A DNA stretch of 64,000 bases. It comes from Anaspis maculata (taxonomy: Eukaryota > Arthropoda > Insecta > Coleoptera > Scraptiidae). The position numbers and the translations under genes are program-made. The notes under the pieces were generated by a model that saw only the letters and a program-made list of their open reading frames with translations, searched no databases and had not been told where the DNA came from. Of the stretch, positions 12,081 through 23,222 are shown one piece after another; within the stretch, counting starts at the first letter, position 1, and each line of letters begins with the position of its first letter. The stretch covers positions 51,624,601 through 51,688,600 of the forward strand of contig OX421964.1 of NCBI GenBank assembly GCA_949128115.1, written 5' to 3'.

Positions 12081-13424
12081 TACCTATATTGTCAAAAAAT
12101 TTTCCTCAACCTCTTCGCCTTCACCCCACCCTACTTTAAAATTTCAAATAGCATTACCTATCTTGTGAAACATCAAATTGAAGGCAATCAAATTTTCTAT
12201 TCGCCAAACCTATTTTCAATTTTATCTCTATCTTTTAACCACCCCCCAACCCTTGTGAAAATCCCCTCTTTGTTAACGAAAGGGAAATTTTTCCCCTATA
12301 AACTCCTGATTCTTAAGAAATAGACTTTTCAGCAAAAACAGGTCGATTTTTATTTAAATGGGTCATCTAAGACACGTACCTATGGCCAAATTCTCATCTT
12401 CAACCCATTCCCAAACGCCCCCACCCTACCCTACTTCAGAGAGGTGGTTATGGGGTATTTGAAATTTTAAAGTATGTATAGAATAGGGTGGAGGCGTTGA
12501 AGATAAAAATTTGACCAAACGTCTTTAGATGACCCTCTCAAAATAAAAATCGACCTATTTTTGGTGGAAAGTCTATTTCTCAGGGGAAAAGGTCTATAGG
12601 AGAAAAATTTTCCGTTCATCAACAAAGAGAGGATTTTCGCAAGTGTTGGGCGGTGCACAGTGGGCCAAGTGCCGTAAAAAGTGGCCAAAAGTCGAGCAAG
12701 GTCATTTTGATATTTCGGTCCAAATTTTTGCTATTATTTGGAAAAATAGTTGATCTATAAGTTACCAAAGTCTTGAGATTCCAAAGCAATTTATAACTTT
12801 TGTGTGATACCTCAAACATAGGACTTCAAAATAGCTCTACTGATAACACTTTCATAGCATTTTGTGACTGAAGTGGTATTGCCGACTGTGCTTTTCAGAG
12901 GCCAGATATAATTCTATAAATTTCACCACAGCTCACTTGAAGTTTTTTGAAAGTAAATCATACTTTACACAGGATATATGTTCACTTGTTTCAGAATTAT
13001 AAATTATTTCGAATGGCGATGTTCGGGTAATTTGTTTTCTAAGAGTTCCATTTTCGCAGTGGCTTACAAAAAATGTTCCACCTTGCTCCAGCCTACAACT
13101 TCTATCACAAAAAGCTACACCTTTTTCAAGTTGATTTCAAAAGAAATTGTATGCGTCCACGTGCGTCCCCGTGATTAACAATTTTTTTTTCAAATATATG
13201 TATAAAGAGACAAAAATTCAAAATTTCTGTTGAACGCTGATTTTCACTGGACTGCTGCAAAATCGTGCTGAAATTCCCAACAAGACATTATTTCAATGAT
13301 ATTGGAAGAGCAGGGTGGTTTCTAGGGGTGTTTTACATAAAAAGTGAAAAGTTCTGTTTTTTCGTTACGGACTAGTTTTCTAGTTTGAATTCTATTATCA
13401 CTAAGAACATGGAGTCAAAATTTT

Positions 13425-13735
13425 TTTCAATATTTTTTCCATATTCTACTCAATATTTCAGGACGATTTGATGGATTTCAATTTTTTTTCTCGTTATTTT
13501 TTTTTCAACCCTTGAATCTCACCCCCAAGGGTCAATGAATTTTATTCAATATTTTTCCCTTAATCGCCTTGATATTCTGAGAAGATTCGCTGAACTGGAA
13601 ATTTTTCTGTTGTTCTTTTGTTTTTTTCAACCCCAAACCCCAATTTCACCCCCTGGCACAATTGAAATTTTTTCAATATTTTTTTTATAATGACCTCAAT
13701 ATGCTGAGACGATCTGGTGAGTTTCAGACTTTTGG
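13425..13735. repeat. Degenerate tandem repeat, about 125-bp unit, 2.4 copies
   Basis: Each unit begins TTTTTTCAATATTTTT, continues with a GAT/ATTC...GAGACGAT-type block and a CAACCCC..CACCCCC block. Starts are near 13425, 13546 and 13672. Confidence 0.5.
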
Positions 13736-14041
13736 CCGCCGACAACTGATTTTGTCCCACTGTGCGGTGGGTTGAAAACATTAAAAATATGTTTTGATGG
13801 AAAGAGAATTTTATTGCCCTCAATTTTAAGTATCACAAGATAGAGGTAATGCTATTTGAAATTTTGAAGTAGAGTGGGGTGGGGGCGAAGGGGTTGAAGG
13901 TGAAAATTTGGCAATATGTGTCCCAGATGTCCCCCTCAAAACAAAAATCGACCTGTTTCGGCGTTTTCCTGTGAAAAATATTGGCGGCGAGAAATTAGGG
14001 GTGACAAGACTGACAAGACAACTTTTCAAATGAACACAGTC

Positions 14042-14277
14042 GAGTTGACAGCACACCACAGGGACCTCTGTGGGCGGAGCCTAACTGCGCGAACTTAGTT
14101 CATCTAGTGGTGCACCTAGATTTGCAGTGGGATTTTAGGTTTGCCTGTGACCGGGTAATGGTCCACCACTCCAGCTGTCGGTGTTGCTTCCCCTATTTCA
14201 ACACAAGGACTCGTTCAAAAAGATTTTTGTTTTTCTGTTTAGGCCCGCCCACAGGTCCCTGTGGTGTGCCGTCAACT
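14042..14277. repeat. Foldback element with about 33-bp arms
   Basis: GAGTTGACAGCACACCACAG at the left is matched by the inverted CTGTGGTGTGCCGTCAACTC at the right. GACCT and GGGCGG also pair. Confidence 0.7.
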
Positions 14278-14347
14278 CTACCATATAATACAGGGTCCTG
14301 CAACAGTGCGTCGGGCTTTCCTAGCGCCCTTCCTTACGAGATAAAGA

Positions 14348-14752
14348 GCTTGTTTACGCGAGGCTTAGCAGAGATTTCAACAGTGGTTAGTTAGGAGTGT
14401 TTACGCGCGCCGACCAAAATGACAGCCGACAGCCCCTTAACCTAGGCCGTTATTCTTGAATCGTGTGAGAAAAGTCCCTGGCAGTAAAATACATTCCGCA
14501 GTACACTTCTGTAGTGAAAGTTGCCTAAAATCCACGATTTTAGGCAACATTCGCTACAACAGTGTACTGCGGATGGGCATGGGCGTTTACGTGCAATTGC
14601 CAACACTTGTTTGCTTACTAAATGCAATCTAAAATCACATTTAGCTAAGCTTAACAGCTGTTGCGAAACTTGCGTTTAGAGGTGTTTATGCGGACGATAA
14701 CAGTGATGTTACGGACCTTAACACCAGTTTAAAACCTCGCGTAAACAAGGCC
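14348..14752. mobile_element. 405-bp nonautonomous transposon, copy 1
   Basis: Ends GCTTGTTTACGCGAGG and CCTCGCGTAAACAAGGCC are inverted repeats. The flanks carry a 5-bp duplication AAAGA. A nearly identical copy lies at 63370-63774. Inside is a hairpin built on CCTAAAATCCACGATTTTAGG. The uninterrupted right arm of the surrounding element gives an empty site that confirms the boundaries. Confidence 0.85.
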
Positions 14753-15109
14753 AAAGACAAAGGTGTAATACATAAAATTATTGATTTGAAAAGTTCTAAC
14801 CAGTGAAATTATTTTCAACTATACAGGTGTTCCATTTTTGCGCTATAACAAAAACAAAGAGTTTTTTTTTATGAAATGCCCAACTTTTGATTTTATTTTC
14901 TTGTTTAGCTTTTCAAGCTCTATTAAAAGCGTATTTTTGTTTCTTCAATTTGTGACAGTGCTACCTAGTAAAAATTGAAAATTTAAATTTTTTGTAATTT
15001 CAAGGTTTGTTTTAAAAAATCGTAGGAGTGGAATGAAATTTGGCTAAACAATTGTCGAATAACTAGGAGGTGAATAATTCCATGAAAAAAAACTTCAGAA
15101 TCAGTGATA

Positions 15110-15770
15110 CAGGGTGTTCAGAATTTTTTTTTGTACTTCGCAAATTTCAAAATGCCATAAGTCATTTTTTTTAAATCGAATGCCCCATATTTTATTCAAC
15201 TATTTGACAGCTTTTTTTTTCCTCTTTCATTTTTACCAGGAGTACCCTACCCCTAAATTTGATAATTTCCGAGATAATCGATAATTTTGATAAAAAGTGC
15301 TATTTACTAAAATTTTTCACGCCGGGCAGGCCATAGTGATCATCAACAAATGTCTGATTGACACATTTTGCTTGGTTTGATGCTAAGAACAAGTTTTTTT
15401 TTAATAGCTGCGCTAAATTCCAATCTGAAGAAAATGCTTAAAAAAAAATTTCGTTGCCCGATGGAAAAAAGAAAATTCAATTCAAAAACCTTCAAACTGT
15501 CAAATTGAGAGGTGCGTTTATTTTGACACATGATTTTCTGTATCAGGACCTACTAAGAACATAAAAAATCCAAATAAACGACAATTTTTATCAAAATTAT
15601 CGATTATCTCTGAAATTAAGGAGTTTAGGGGTAGGGTATCCCTAGTAAAAATGAAAGAGGAAGAGAAAAGCTATCGAATGGTGAGATAAAATATGGGGCA
15701 TTCTATTTGAAAAAGATGACTTACGGCATTTTGAAATTTGCGAAGTTGAAAATTTTTTTTCGCACACCTG
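15110..15770. mobile_element. Nested foldback transposon (CAGGGTGTTC ends)
   Basis: CAGGGTGTTCAGAATTTTTT pairs with the inverted right end ..TTTTTTCGCACACCTG. TA lies on both sides (15108-15109, 15771-15772). The arms pair along most of their length, including GCAAATTTCAAAATGCC and the GGGGTAGGGTA block. No coding frame. Confidence 0.8.
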
Positions 15771-16041
15771 TATAATTAAACCTCAAGTTTTTTGACATTA
15801 AGTTATTCAGCTTCTATTCGACTACCGTTATGCCAAATTTCATTCCTTAATCCCAAAAAAACGAGGCCTCTACGATTTTTCAAAGTGAACCTTGAAATTA
15901 CAAAAAAATCAATTGTTAATTTTCAGTTGGTAGCACTGCCACAAATTGAAAAAAAAAACACTTGTAATAGAGCTTGAAAAGCTGAACAAGAATATTAAAT
16001 CAAAAGTGGGGCCTTTCATTTTAAAAAATCTTTGTTTTTTA

Positions 16042-16565
16042 GGTAATTATTGACGACCACTACTTCTCGACTTCAGCCACCAACTTTTCACGATAGGTAT
16101 AGACACCACCACAACATCACTTTCGTCGACCGTAGTTTCCTGGGTAAACCACTATTTCCACAGATTTACTCCTTCTTTCCATTACTTATTACCAATGTCC
16201 TACGACGTAAGTACAGGCAGAAGGAAGCGTCCTACATAGCTGTTTAATTGGTTGCCTAACTCTTAGAAAATTCTAGCAATGTTATAGCATGTTATAGTGT
16301 GATGCTTCTTTGCAGGATAAGTAATGGAAAGAAAAAACATTTTACACTTTCCTATTGCTGTGTTCTTTTTCTGTAAAATGTTCCTTCTTACTCCCCGTCC
16401 CGTTAGTTTGAAAAGATAGAGGTTATTCGGAAAAACTTGGAAAATCTGTGGAAATAGTGGTTTCCCCAGGAAACTACGGTCGACGAAAGTGATGTTGTGG
16501 TGGTGTCTACCTACCGTGAAAAGTTGGTGGCTGAAGTCGAGAAGTAGTGGTCGTCAATAATTACC
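16042..16565. repeat. Nested 524-bp foldback element
   Basis: GGTAATTATTGACGACCACT at the left is matched inverted at the right end. The arms pair for about 115 bp, including CACCACAACATCACTTTCGT. Confidence 0.8.
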
Positions 16566-16743
16566 GTTTTTTATTATAGCGCAAAAATTGAACAACCTGT
16601 ACAGTTGAAAATAATTTTACAAGGTAGAACATACAATGGTAGAACATACATAATTTTATGTAGGTATTACACCTTTTTCTCTATTTTGCAAGGTAAGGGC
16701 GCTAGGAGGAAAGCCCGACGCACTGATGTTGCAGGACCCTGTA

Positions 16744-19051
16744 TTAGTGTGGTCCAAAAAAAATTTATTTTCAATTTTTGATGGGGCCACCCTCCATTTT
16801 TCTTACACATACCCATAGTGATTTCCTGGTGAAATTTCAATTCTCTATCATGGCAGGAAGGGGGTGCTCATCAACCCTCAAAATTTGAATAATATCCCAG
16901 ATTTATCCGTAGGAGTTTGTAGCATCCAGATTCAACAAAATACGAAGTAATATATGAATTATTGTTCGTTTGGTGTACCTAAGTGGAGAATTATGTAAAT
17001 GAAAAATCAAATGAAGCGGAATTATAATGTTCAATGTACAATGTTAACATGGTATGATTTCACTTTAGACTACGTTGATCAAACATTTTTGGTCGTCCAA
17101 ATAGGCACCATTTTCCAATTGGTCTACTATATGCAACAAAACCATCTTTTCATTCTTGTCATTGGTCAGTAGTTAGTTGTATTTCTCGAACAATTGGACA
17201 ACCCTTTTAGCCAGTATCCTTTACCACCCGTAAATTTATACCTATACGTTGTTTCAGAAATATTGCTATCCCAGTAGGTCATGAAAATCTAAATGCAGCT
17301 TTAGATTTAGTTACAAAAAACGTCAAATCAAAAGTGTAAATCTCATGGAAACTTCATTATTTATTTTCAGGTTATAAGTCAGATCTTTCACTCCTTTCAG
17401 TCAGAAAGTATTTCTTCAGTTTTTTATCGAGTATCACGCGCGGCACCCCATTCAAGGTGCACTTGAAGAAAGATACATGCAGTTTTGATGTCGAACCGTC
17501 TCTGTTTCCGATCTCAGGACTAAAAAAAATAGGCACCTGGGGAGTCAGCAGATTTTGCTCTTGCCACAGTCTCAATCAACATTGTGCACATATCACACAG
17601 GTAGATAGTAAAGCAGTAAAGCAAAGTCCATGGCCTTGAGAGGGATCAGATATCAAGGAAGATCTGCTTCTAAAGCCGAGGGTCGCTGTTCTACTTCAAC
17701 TGAGCCTTTTAGCGAAGACAGAACCACGAAATCGGGTAGGATATGGCACAACAGACTGTACCTACTCTTTTGATTGAGAACGGGCGCCTGGCTGATTTTT
17801 TTCTCGACTGGGCTCAGGGATCTACGGCCACTTTTTGGTTGTAAGTAGTGACAAACCTTGGCTTCTTTTTGCCAGTATGCGTTTGACCGTGCAGTACGTT
17901 ACTAAAGATCAAAGCAACGCGCTGAATGTTGACAGCTGCATTGTTGGAATCTCTGAAGAATTCTTCGTAACAGCGTCTCATTTCACGTTCACGTAGCAGA
18001 TAAACGAACTGGATCCCCACACATGGCGTGAAAATTATCAGGTAATCAAAACCAATGAAGGAACAACACAACAGTAACAGTAGGTATAACGTAACAGGAA
18101 CAACAGTAACTGTATAAGTAACACGTACAGATTCTTAGAACTTGCGTCGATAGGTGCTTATTACGATTTTCTTTCCAAAAGCTATCTAGGTGGACAGAAA
18201 CATGACAGTTTGGACGACAGTAAAAAACTTCGCGGTTGATTTTGATTGACATGTCACACTGACTTGGGACTAAAACAATAAACGTTTTAGAACTAGACAA
18301 AGCTAAAGCGACTTTTACCATATACTTCCAATGCCTACTGAGATAGCAATCAATCTGAAACAACGTATAACTCAGTCTCTGCCTTGAAGGTAATCATGGA
18401 TGTTGATCCATATTTAGAAGAAATGTCTTAGGAAGTAGACACTGATATTCAAAATCAGTTACATGTTTAATGTTCTTCCAAAGGTGAAATATCTTGAGGT
18501 TTCCGCAGTCCTCAGGATTGCAAAATTATTTTTAGACTCAGTATTTCCGTCCCAGGATAACTCTATCCAGAGGTCAACTTGAGGTTAATTGCTGAAGATA
18601 CCAATGTTCCAGCAATGTTGATATGACAATTATGACATTGACCTTTTGGTTAAAGTTAACCAGAGATGAAAACACTGGGTCTTACTTTATGACATCCAGC
18701 TTCAACATCAACAAGTCATACCGCGAAACATTTACGCTTTTTTGGTAAGTGTCACTATTAGTTCAACGATCAATATTCCACTCTCATCTGATTTTTCTTT
18801 TATATAATTCTCAAATTGTGCTAAATAGATTATTACTGACATATTCCTTCGTGTTTTTGGTAAATCTGGATGCCATAGATTTTTACGAATAAATCTAGAA
18901 TTTTCAAAATTAGAGGGTTGATGAGCACCCCCTTTCTGCCATGGTAGAGAATTGAAATTTCACCAGGAAATCACTATGGATATGTGTAACAAAAGTAGAG
19001 GTGGCCCGATCAAAAATAGAAAAACAATTTTTTTTGGACCACACTACCCTG
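16744..19051. mobile_element. Foldback transposon with diverged 1.8-kb middle
   Basis: AGTGTGGTCCAAAAAAAATT near 16748 is matched inverted at 19028-19046, followed by ACCCTG and TA. Arms of about 150 bp pair through GATTTCCTGGTGAAATTTCA and GGGTTGATGAGCACCCCC. The left tip abuts the end of the preceding element and has lost its CAGGGT. Minus-strand open frames between 17.4 and 18.4 kb (one reads YLLREREMRRCYEEFF) look somewhat protein-like, but I cannot assign them. Confidence 0.65.
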
Positions 19052-19530
19052 TATGTAGGTATAGTGTATACACTTTTCTGAACAGGACGACAAGGCCAAT
19101 GCACCAATTAAGTTTGCTCGATGATTAAAACTGAATCGCCCTGTATTTGGATTGTAGGTACCCACTCAGCAAGAAAACATCTCTGTGACATCACTTAGAT
19201 GTTCAAGTCACAACTGCGATGTTAGCAAAAAAGTCTCTGCGATGTTAAGTGGACATCTCTGTTACTTCTTATGTCCGGGTAATTAGAACATGAATGAGAT
19301 ATCTCAAAGATGTCCAAATGTAACATACTATCTACATCTCTATTCCACATCTCGTAGATATCACTTTTTGACGTACATGATACGTCGCATTTTGGATGTG
19401 TATTTTTTAATAAAAATAATTTTTCACCACTTTTCAACATAGGTTTATGTCACAGGAGGTTCCGCACCTATTTTTACTAATTTTTACAATCTATACAGCA
19501 CGTTTTTTCCCTAAGAAAAGTTCTTCTATG

Positions 19531-19630
19531 GCGTCCTCCGCAGGATTCGAACCTGGATCCCCACAGGTGATGGTTAGAGGCACTGCTGTCGAATCGTCTA
19601 AGCTACCAACTTGTCTACTACAGTATATTT
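19531..19630 (-). repeat. tRNA-derived SINE head or tRNA pseudogene
   Basis: On the minus strand there is a good RNA polymerase III B box (GGTTCGAATCC) and, upstream, an A-box-like GTTGGTAGCTTAGACG. The 3' side ends GGAGGACGCCA. The 5' side cannot form the matching acceptor stem, so this is not an intact tRNA gene. Confidence 0.5.
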
Positions 19631-19678
19631 TAACAGCGCACTTGATGTTCAGGGATATTTCTCGGAATATTTCATTAG

Positions 19679-20070
19679 GACTCCAAACGATACACCGAGC
19701 CCAAAAAGCCTCACTGAGGCTCGAAACGTTACAGCAAGGCACAAGGGACTCCGTTGGGGCCCCGGACATTACAATAAGACATGAACGGGAGTCATCAAAG
19801 TATTCGAAAGCACAATAAAACAAGAAGGGGCCCATTTTGGGGTTCCGAATAACGCAAAAGCAGACACAAGGGTTCACTAAAGGTGCGAAAGTCACGACAA
19901 AATGCAAGAAGGCCCAGTAGGCTTTCGAAGAACACAAGGAGACACAAATGGGGCACACTAGTTCCGAAAGCCACAAGCACAAGAAGACACAAAAGTTGTT
20001 CCAAACGACACTTGAAGACATAAGAGGGCCCGCAGGGCTTCACACTAAACATGAAGACATAAGGCTGTTC
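19679..20070. repeat. Degenerate minisatellite, about 40-bp unit, about 10 copies
   Basis: Units of 37-43 bp begin with a TTCCGAAA-like block, followed by ACACAAGAAGACACAA and GGGGCCCA..AGG. Unit starts are near 19679, 19718, 19758, 19801 and onward to about 20040. The copies are strongly diverged, so the array is old. It leaves a 176-codon open frame on the minus strand that I regard as a by-product. Confidence 0.6.
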
Positions 20071-20427
20071 TGGCATCACACACATGGAATAGAGGGCAAA
20101 ACTATTTATTGAATATTTTCCGACACACAGAGCTCAACGATGACAGCCCGCGAAATTTGAAAAATCTCTCAGTGACTACATCTCATTGACGTCAGTGAGA
20201 TGTTACACTTCGGCAAGTTGAAAGCAGTAACAATGTGATGTCCGGTAGATGTCTCATGTGTGATGTTCAATTTAAGTTCATTTCGAAACATCTCTCAGAC
20301 ATTACATCGTATAACATCGCGGATGAACATCACAGAGATGTGGAAGTAACGTTCATTGTGATGTTATTTTGTGACATGATTGAGATCATCTCATTTATGA
20401 AACATGACATGCTATGCTGAGTGGGTA

Positions 20428-20965
20428 CAATAAGTTTTATTCGAGGTTTTATTATTAGGTATACAACTTGCTCAACCGTACAGTTATTCCGGCATTTTTT
20501 AACCTTTCGAACCTTCTAAACTCACAAGAGTCACAAAAGTGATACATACTTGCCTGAAAGTCCTTTTTTAATATTTCAGAAAGAAGAAGGGGCACTTTCT
20601 GAAATATGCAATGGCGCGAAAAATGTAGGTACTTAGGTAGGTACCTACGTCTGTCAAAATCAGCTGATCACTGGGCGGTGTGCGCTGCTGGGGAAGGTCA
20701 ATTAAAATCGATGCCATGCCATGAGTCCATGCGGTGCCTCGTTTTGCCTCGTTTCTGGTTCATTATCGACACTTTTCGAGTATCAAGTCATGATTACAAC
20801 CTATGATTATAACTGATATGCACTATGAGATTGCAAAATTGCCCTGGTGAATTTACGATGGCCTTCTGTACTTCTGAATCTTCTGATCACCATTAAAAAG
20901 TTTCGTTTTCAAAGTACCTACTACCTGTTTATACCCAGTGCCTGAAAATCACAAAACCTAGCAAA
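20428..20965. other. Upstream region of SDR copy B
   Basis: Between the preceding transposon and the SDR start codon. It probably holds the promoter and 5' UTR. I see only short repeats of TAGGTACCTAC near 20628-20650 and no clear TATA box. Confidence 0.35.
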
Positions 20966-21953
20966 ATGAAAGATTTATATTTCGCAATGACCCTCACGGG
21001 ATCAGCGGCTTTGGCCGTAGTCATCCCATGGTTCATTTACAAAGCTTGCAAAGCTGTCTGCTTAAAAAGAAACTATGAGGATCTTCAAAGTAAGGTAGGT
21101 AATCATAATACGAAACAAGTACTTAATACTTATACAAGACCATTATCGATAGGTTGTGGTGATAACTGGAGCCAGCGGTGGCTTAGGAGAAGCTTTAGCG
21201 CGAGAATACTACAAAAGAGGCAGTCTGGTGGTTCTCTGTGCACGGAGGAAAGATGAACTGGAAAGAGTCAAAACCGACCTGAAGAACAACGTTAAAACCA
21301 AGACACCTGCACCAGATCCAATTGTAATCCCACTAGATCTCAGCGATATAGCCTCGCTACCGGAACGTGTGAAGACGGTCTTATCACTGACTGGAAGAAT
21401 TGATATTCTGGTAAACAACGGAGGGTTGAGCACTCGAGGAACTGTCCTCGAAACCAACACTGAAGTTCACATGAACGTCATGACAGTGAATTATTTTGGC
21501 AGCCTCGCGCTTACCAAAGCTGTTCTACCGCACTTGGTGAAGAACAAATCTGGGCAAATAGTTTTCATTGGTTCAGTGCAGAGTTTGATATCCATCCCGG
21601 AACGGTCAGCTTACGGCGCCTCGAAGCATGCCTTGCGAGCGTTTGCCGATAGTTTGAGGGCTGAAGTGGCGAAACATAATATTATGGTGTCCAGCATATA
21701 TCCGGGGTATATCAACACGGACATTTCGAAAAATGCTCTCACTGGTTCTGGAAGTGTCCACGGACAGATGGATGAAACTACTGCTAATGGATACAGTCCT
21801 GAGTATGCCGCCGAAGCTACTGTGAGGGCTGTGGCAGAGAAACGCAAAGAGTTTATTTTGAGTCCCTTGTTACCTAGGATGGCGATATTTTTAAGGAATT
21901 TTGCGCCATGTGCATATTTTTATGTTATGGCCAAGAGAGCAAAGTCTAGTTGA
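20966..21953 (+). CDS. Membrane-anchored short-chain dehydrogenase/reductase, DHRS7-like (copy B)
   Basis: Paralogue of the gene at 1437-2487, in opposite orientation. Two coding exons, 20966-21094 and 21153-21953, separated by a 58-bp GT/AG intron, give 309 aa. There is an N-terminal hydrophobic helix (about residues 8-27, LTGSAALAVVIPWFIY), then the cofactor motif TGASGGLG from residue 48, NNGG (ILVNNGG), the catalytic serine in FIGSVQS and YGASK. The first intron is at the same place and phase as in copy A, but the second intron of copy A (after the ALTK motif) is absent. Catalytic residues are intact. The enzyme is expected to be an ER- or lipid-droplet-associated NAD(P)-dependent oxidoreductase; the substrate cannot be read from sequence. 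Confidence 0.92.
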
Positions 21954-22078
21954 AACGTATTATTTTTAATTTATGAAGTGTAGACGAACTTCCGTAATTC
22001 GAAGCTCGAAGGGGCAACGAAATTTTTTCGAATTACATATAGACATTCCGGGTTATAGGATATAGACATATGTAAATA

Positions 22079-23009
22079 CAGGGTGGTCCAGGTTATAGTA
22101 GCAATAATTCACCATTCGATGGTCCATCGAAAACTAGGTCGACATGCATAATTCAATTTTTTTCTAAAACGCTTCCTAAGGGAGATACAGCCCTTCAAAG
22201 TTCAGTTTTTAAAATCTTCTTTTTGCAATAACTCTCAAGTCATCGAAGCGATTTTGACCAAATTTGGTACAAATACTAACTAACAAAATAAATACCCATC
22301 ACTTGACGTAGATAGCTTTTGTCAAAATTGTCCAGTGGCGTAGATACGGGGGAGTTGTTTTACTTTTCACGCCCTATTCTCTACGCCACTGAATATTTTT
22401 GGAAAACTATATTTTTTTCGAATTTCTTGTTCAATTTAGTAAAAAAAGTTACTCTTGTAAAATTTTGATTAGAGGCTTGATTTTCGAGATATTTGGGTTT
22501 TAAACTTTGGAAAACATCTCGAAATCACCACTTTCCAGAGCCCAAATTGTTTTTTTTTTCTGGAAAGCCTCGTTTCTCAGCAAAAAATGGCAGTAAATCA
22601 ACTTGAACGAAATGAAGCCTCTAATGAAAATTTTACAAGAGTAATTTTTTTTCTGAATTGAACAAGGAATTCAAAAAAGGTATAATTTTTTCAAAATATT
22701 CAGTGGCGTAGAGAGTGGGGTGGGAGAAGTTGAACAATCCCCCGGTATCTACGCCACTGGACAATTTTGACAAAAGTTATCAACGTCAAGTGATGGGTAT
22801 TTATTTCATAAGTGTTTGTACCAAATTTGGTAAGAATCGCTATGATGACTTGAGAGTTATTGCAAAAAGATGATTTTAAAAACTGAACTTTGAAGGGCTC
22901 TATCTCCCTTAGGAAGCGTTTTGGAGAAAAATTACATTATGCATGTCGATCTAGTTTTCGATGGACCATCGAATGGTGAATTATTGCTACTATAACCTGG
23001 ACCACCCTG
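22079..23009. mobile_element. Nearly perfect foldback transposon (CAGGGTGGTCC ends, TA flanks)
   Basis: CAGGGTGGTCCAGGTTATAG pairs with its inverted copy, with TA on both sides (22077-22078, 23010-23011). The two arms of about 450 bp match along almost their whole length, including GGTCCATCGAAAACTAG and the GTGGCGTAGA block. High arm identity suggests a fairly recent origin or ongoing correction between the arms. Confidence 0.88.
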
Positions 23010-23010
23010 T

Positions 23011-23222
23011 ATATCCCATACACTTTCAATTTTCAGTAGAATGACTTTTTAGAGCAAAAATAAAGTGACAAGCTGGGGGCTACGGCTACGGCTGATGGCA
23101 CCTGCAAAGTCTTGGAGCAAAACTATCAGCGGCCATCGGCCGTATTCTCCTAGCGCTCCAGCTTGTCACTTTATTTTCGCTCCAAAAAGTCGTTCTACTA
23201 AAAATAGAAAGTGTATGGGATA
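23011..23222. repeat. 212-bp foldback element
   Basis: ATATCCCATACACTTTCAAT at the left and the inverted sequence ending GTGTATGGGATAT at the right. The arms include AGTGACAAGCTGG and GACTTTTTAGAGC. It starts exactly at the TA that ends the preceding element. Confidence 0.75.

Larger units (their letters stand above)
9735..14040. mobile_element. Large composite foldback element
   Basis: The left end CAGGTGTTCATTTGAAAAGT is matched inverted by ACTTTTCAAATGAACAC near 14021-14037. Both arms carry TCTCGCCGCCAA, the block AAAATCGACCTGTTT and the CCCACCC stretch. A 2.2-kb foldback (9852-12080) has inserted into the left arm at a TA. The right part also holds a local tandem repeat (13425-13735). 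The AAAATCGACCTGTTT sequence family recurs at 12.3-12.6, 51.8-53.4 and 59.1-60.0 kb. Confidence 0.65.
14824..16599. mobile_element. Foldback transposon (CAGGTGTTCC ends, TA flanks)
   Basis: CAGGTGTTCCATTTTTGCGC is matched inverted by GCGCAAAAATTGAACAACCTG, with TA flanks at 14822-14823 and 16600-16601. It contains two further foldbacks, 15110-15770 and 16042-16565. Confidence 0.8.
14291..16741. mobile_element. Foldback transposon (CAGGGTCCTGC ends, TA flanks) hosting nested elements
   Basis: CAGGGTCCTGCAACAGTGCG at the left is matched inverted at 16707-16741, and the TA flank is present on both sides (14289-14290, 16742-16743). The arms then pair through CCTAGCGCCC and AAGGTGTAATAC. The left arm contains a 405-bp insertion that is absent from the right arm. 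A 1.8-kb foldback sits at the centre. Confidence 0.85.
19161..20425. mobile_element. TA-flanked element with CCCACTCAGCA ends and ACATCT-rich subterminal arrays
   Basis: Perfect 11-bp ends CCCACTCAGCA and TGCTGAGTGGG are flanked by TA. Both subterminal regions are full of ACATCTCT/AGATGT motifs in both orientations. The middle holds a tRNA-like sequence and a 40-bp minisatellite. End sequence and architecture resemble the element at 55378-56869. Confidence 0.7.

Noticed and set aside
19491..20021. 176-codon minus-strand open frame rich in Cys, Val and Phe
   Set aside because: It lies over the degenerate 40-bp minisatellite and a tRNA-like sequence; the repeat explains both the open frame and the skewed composition.
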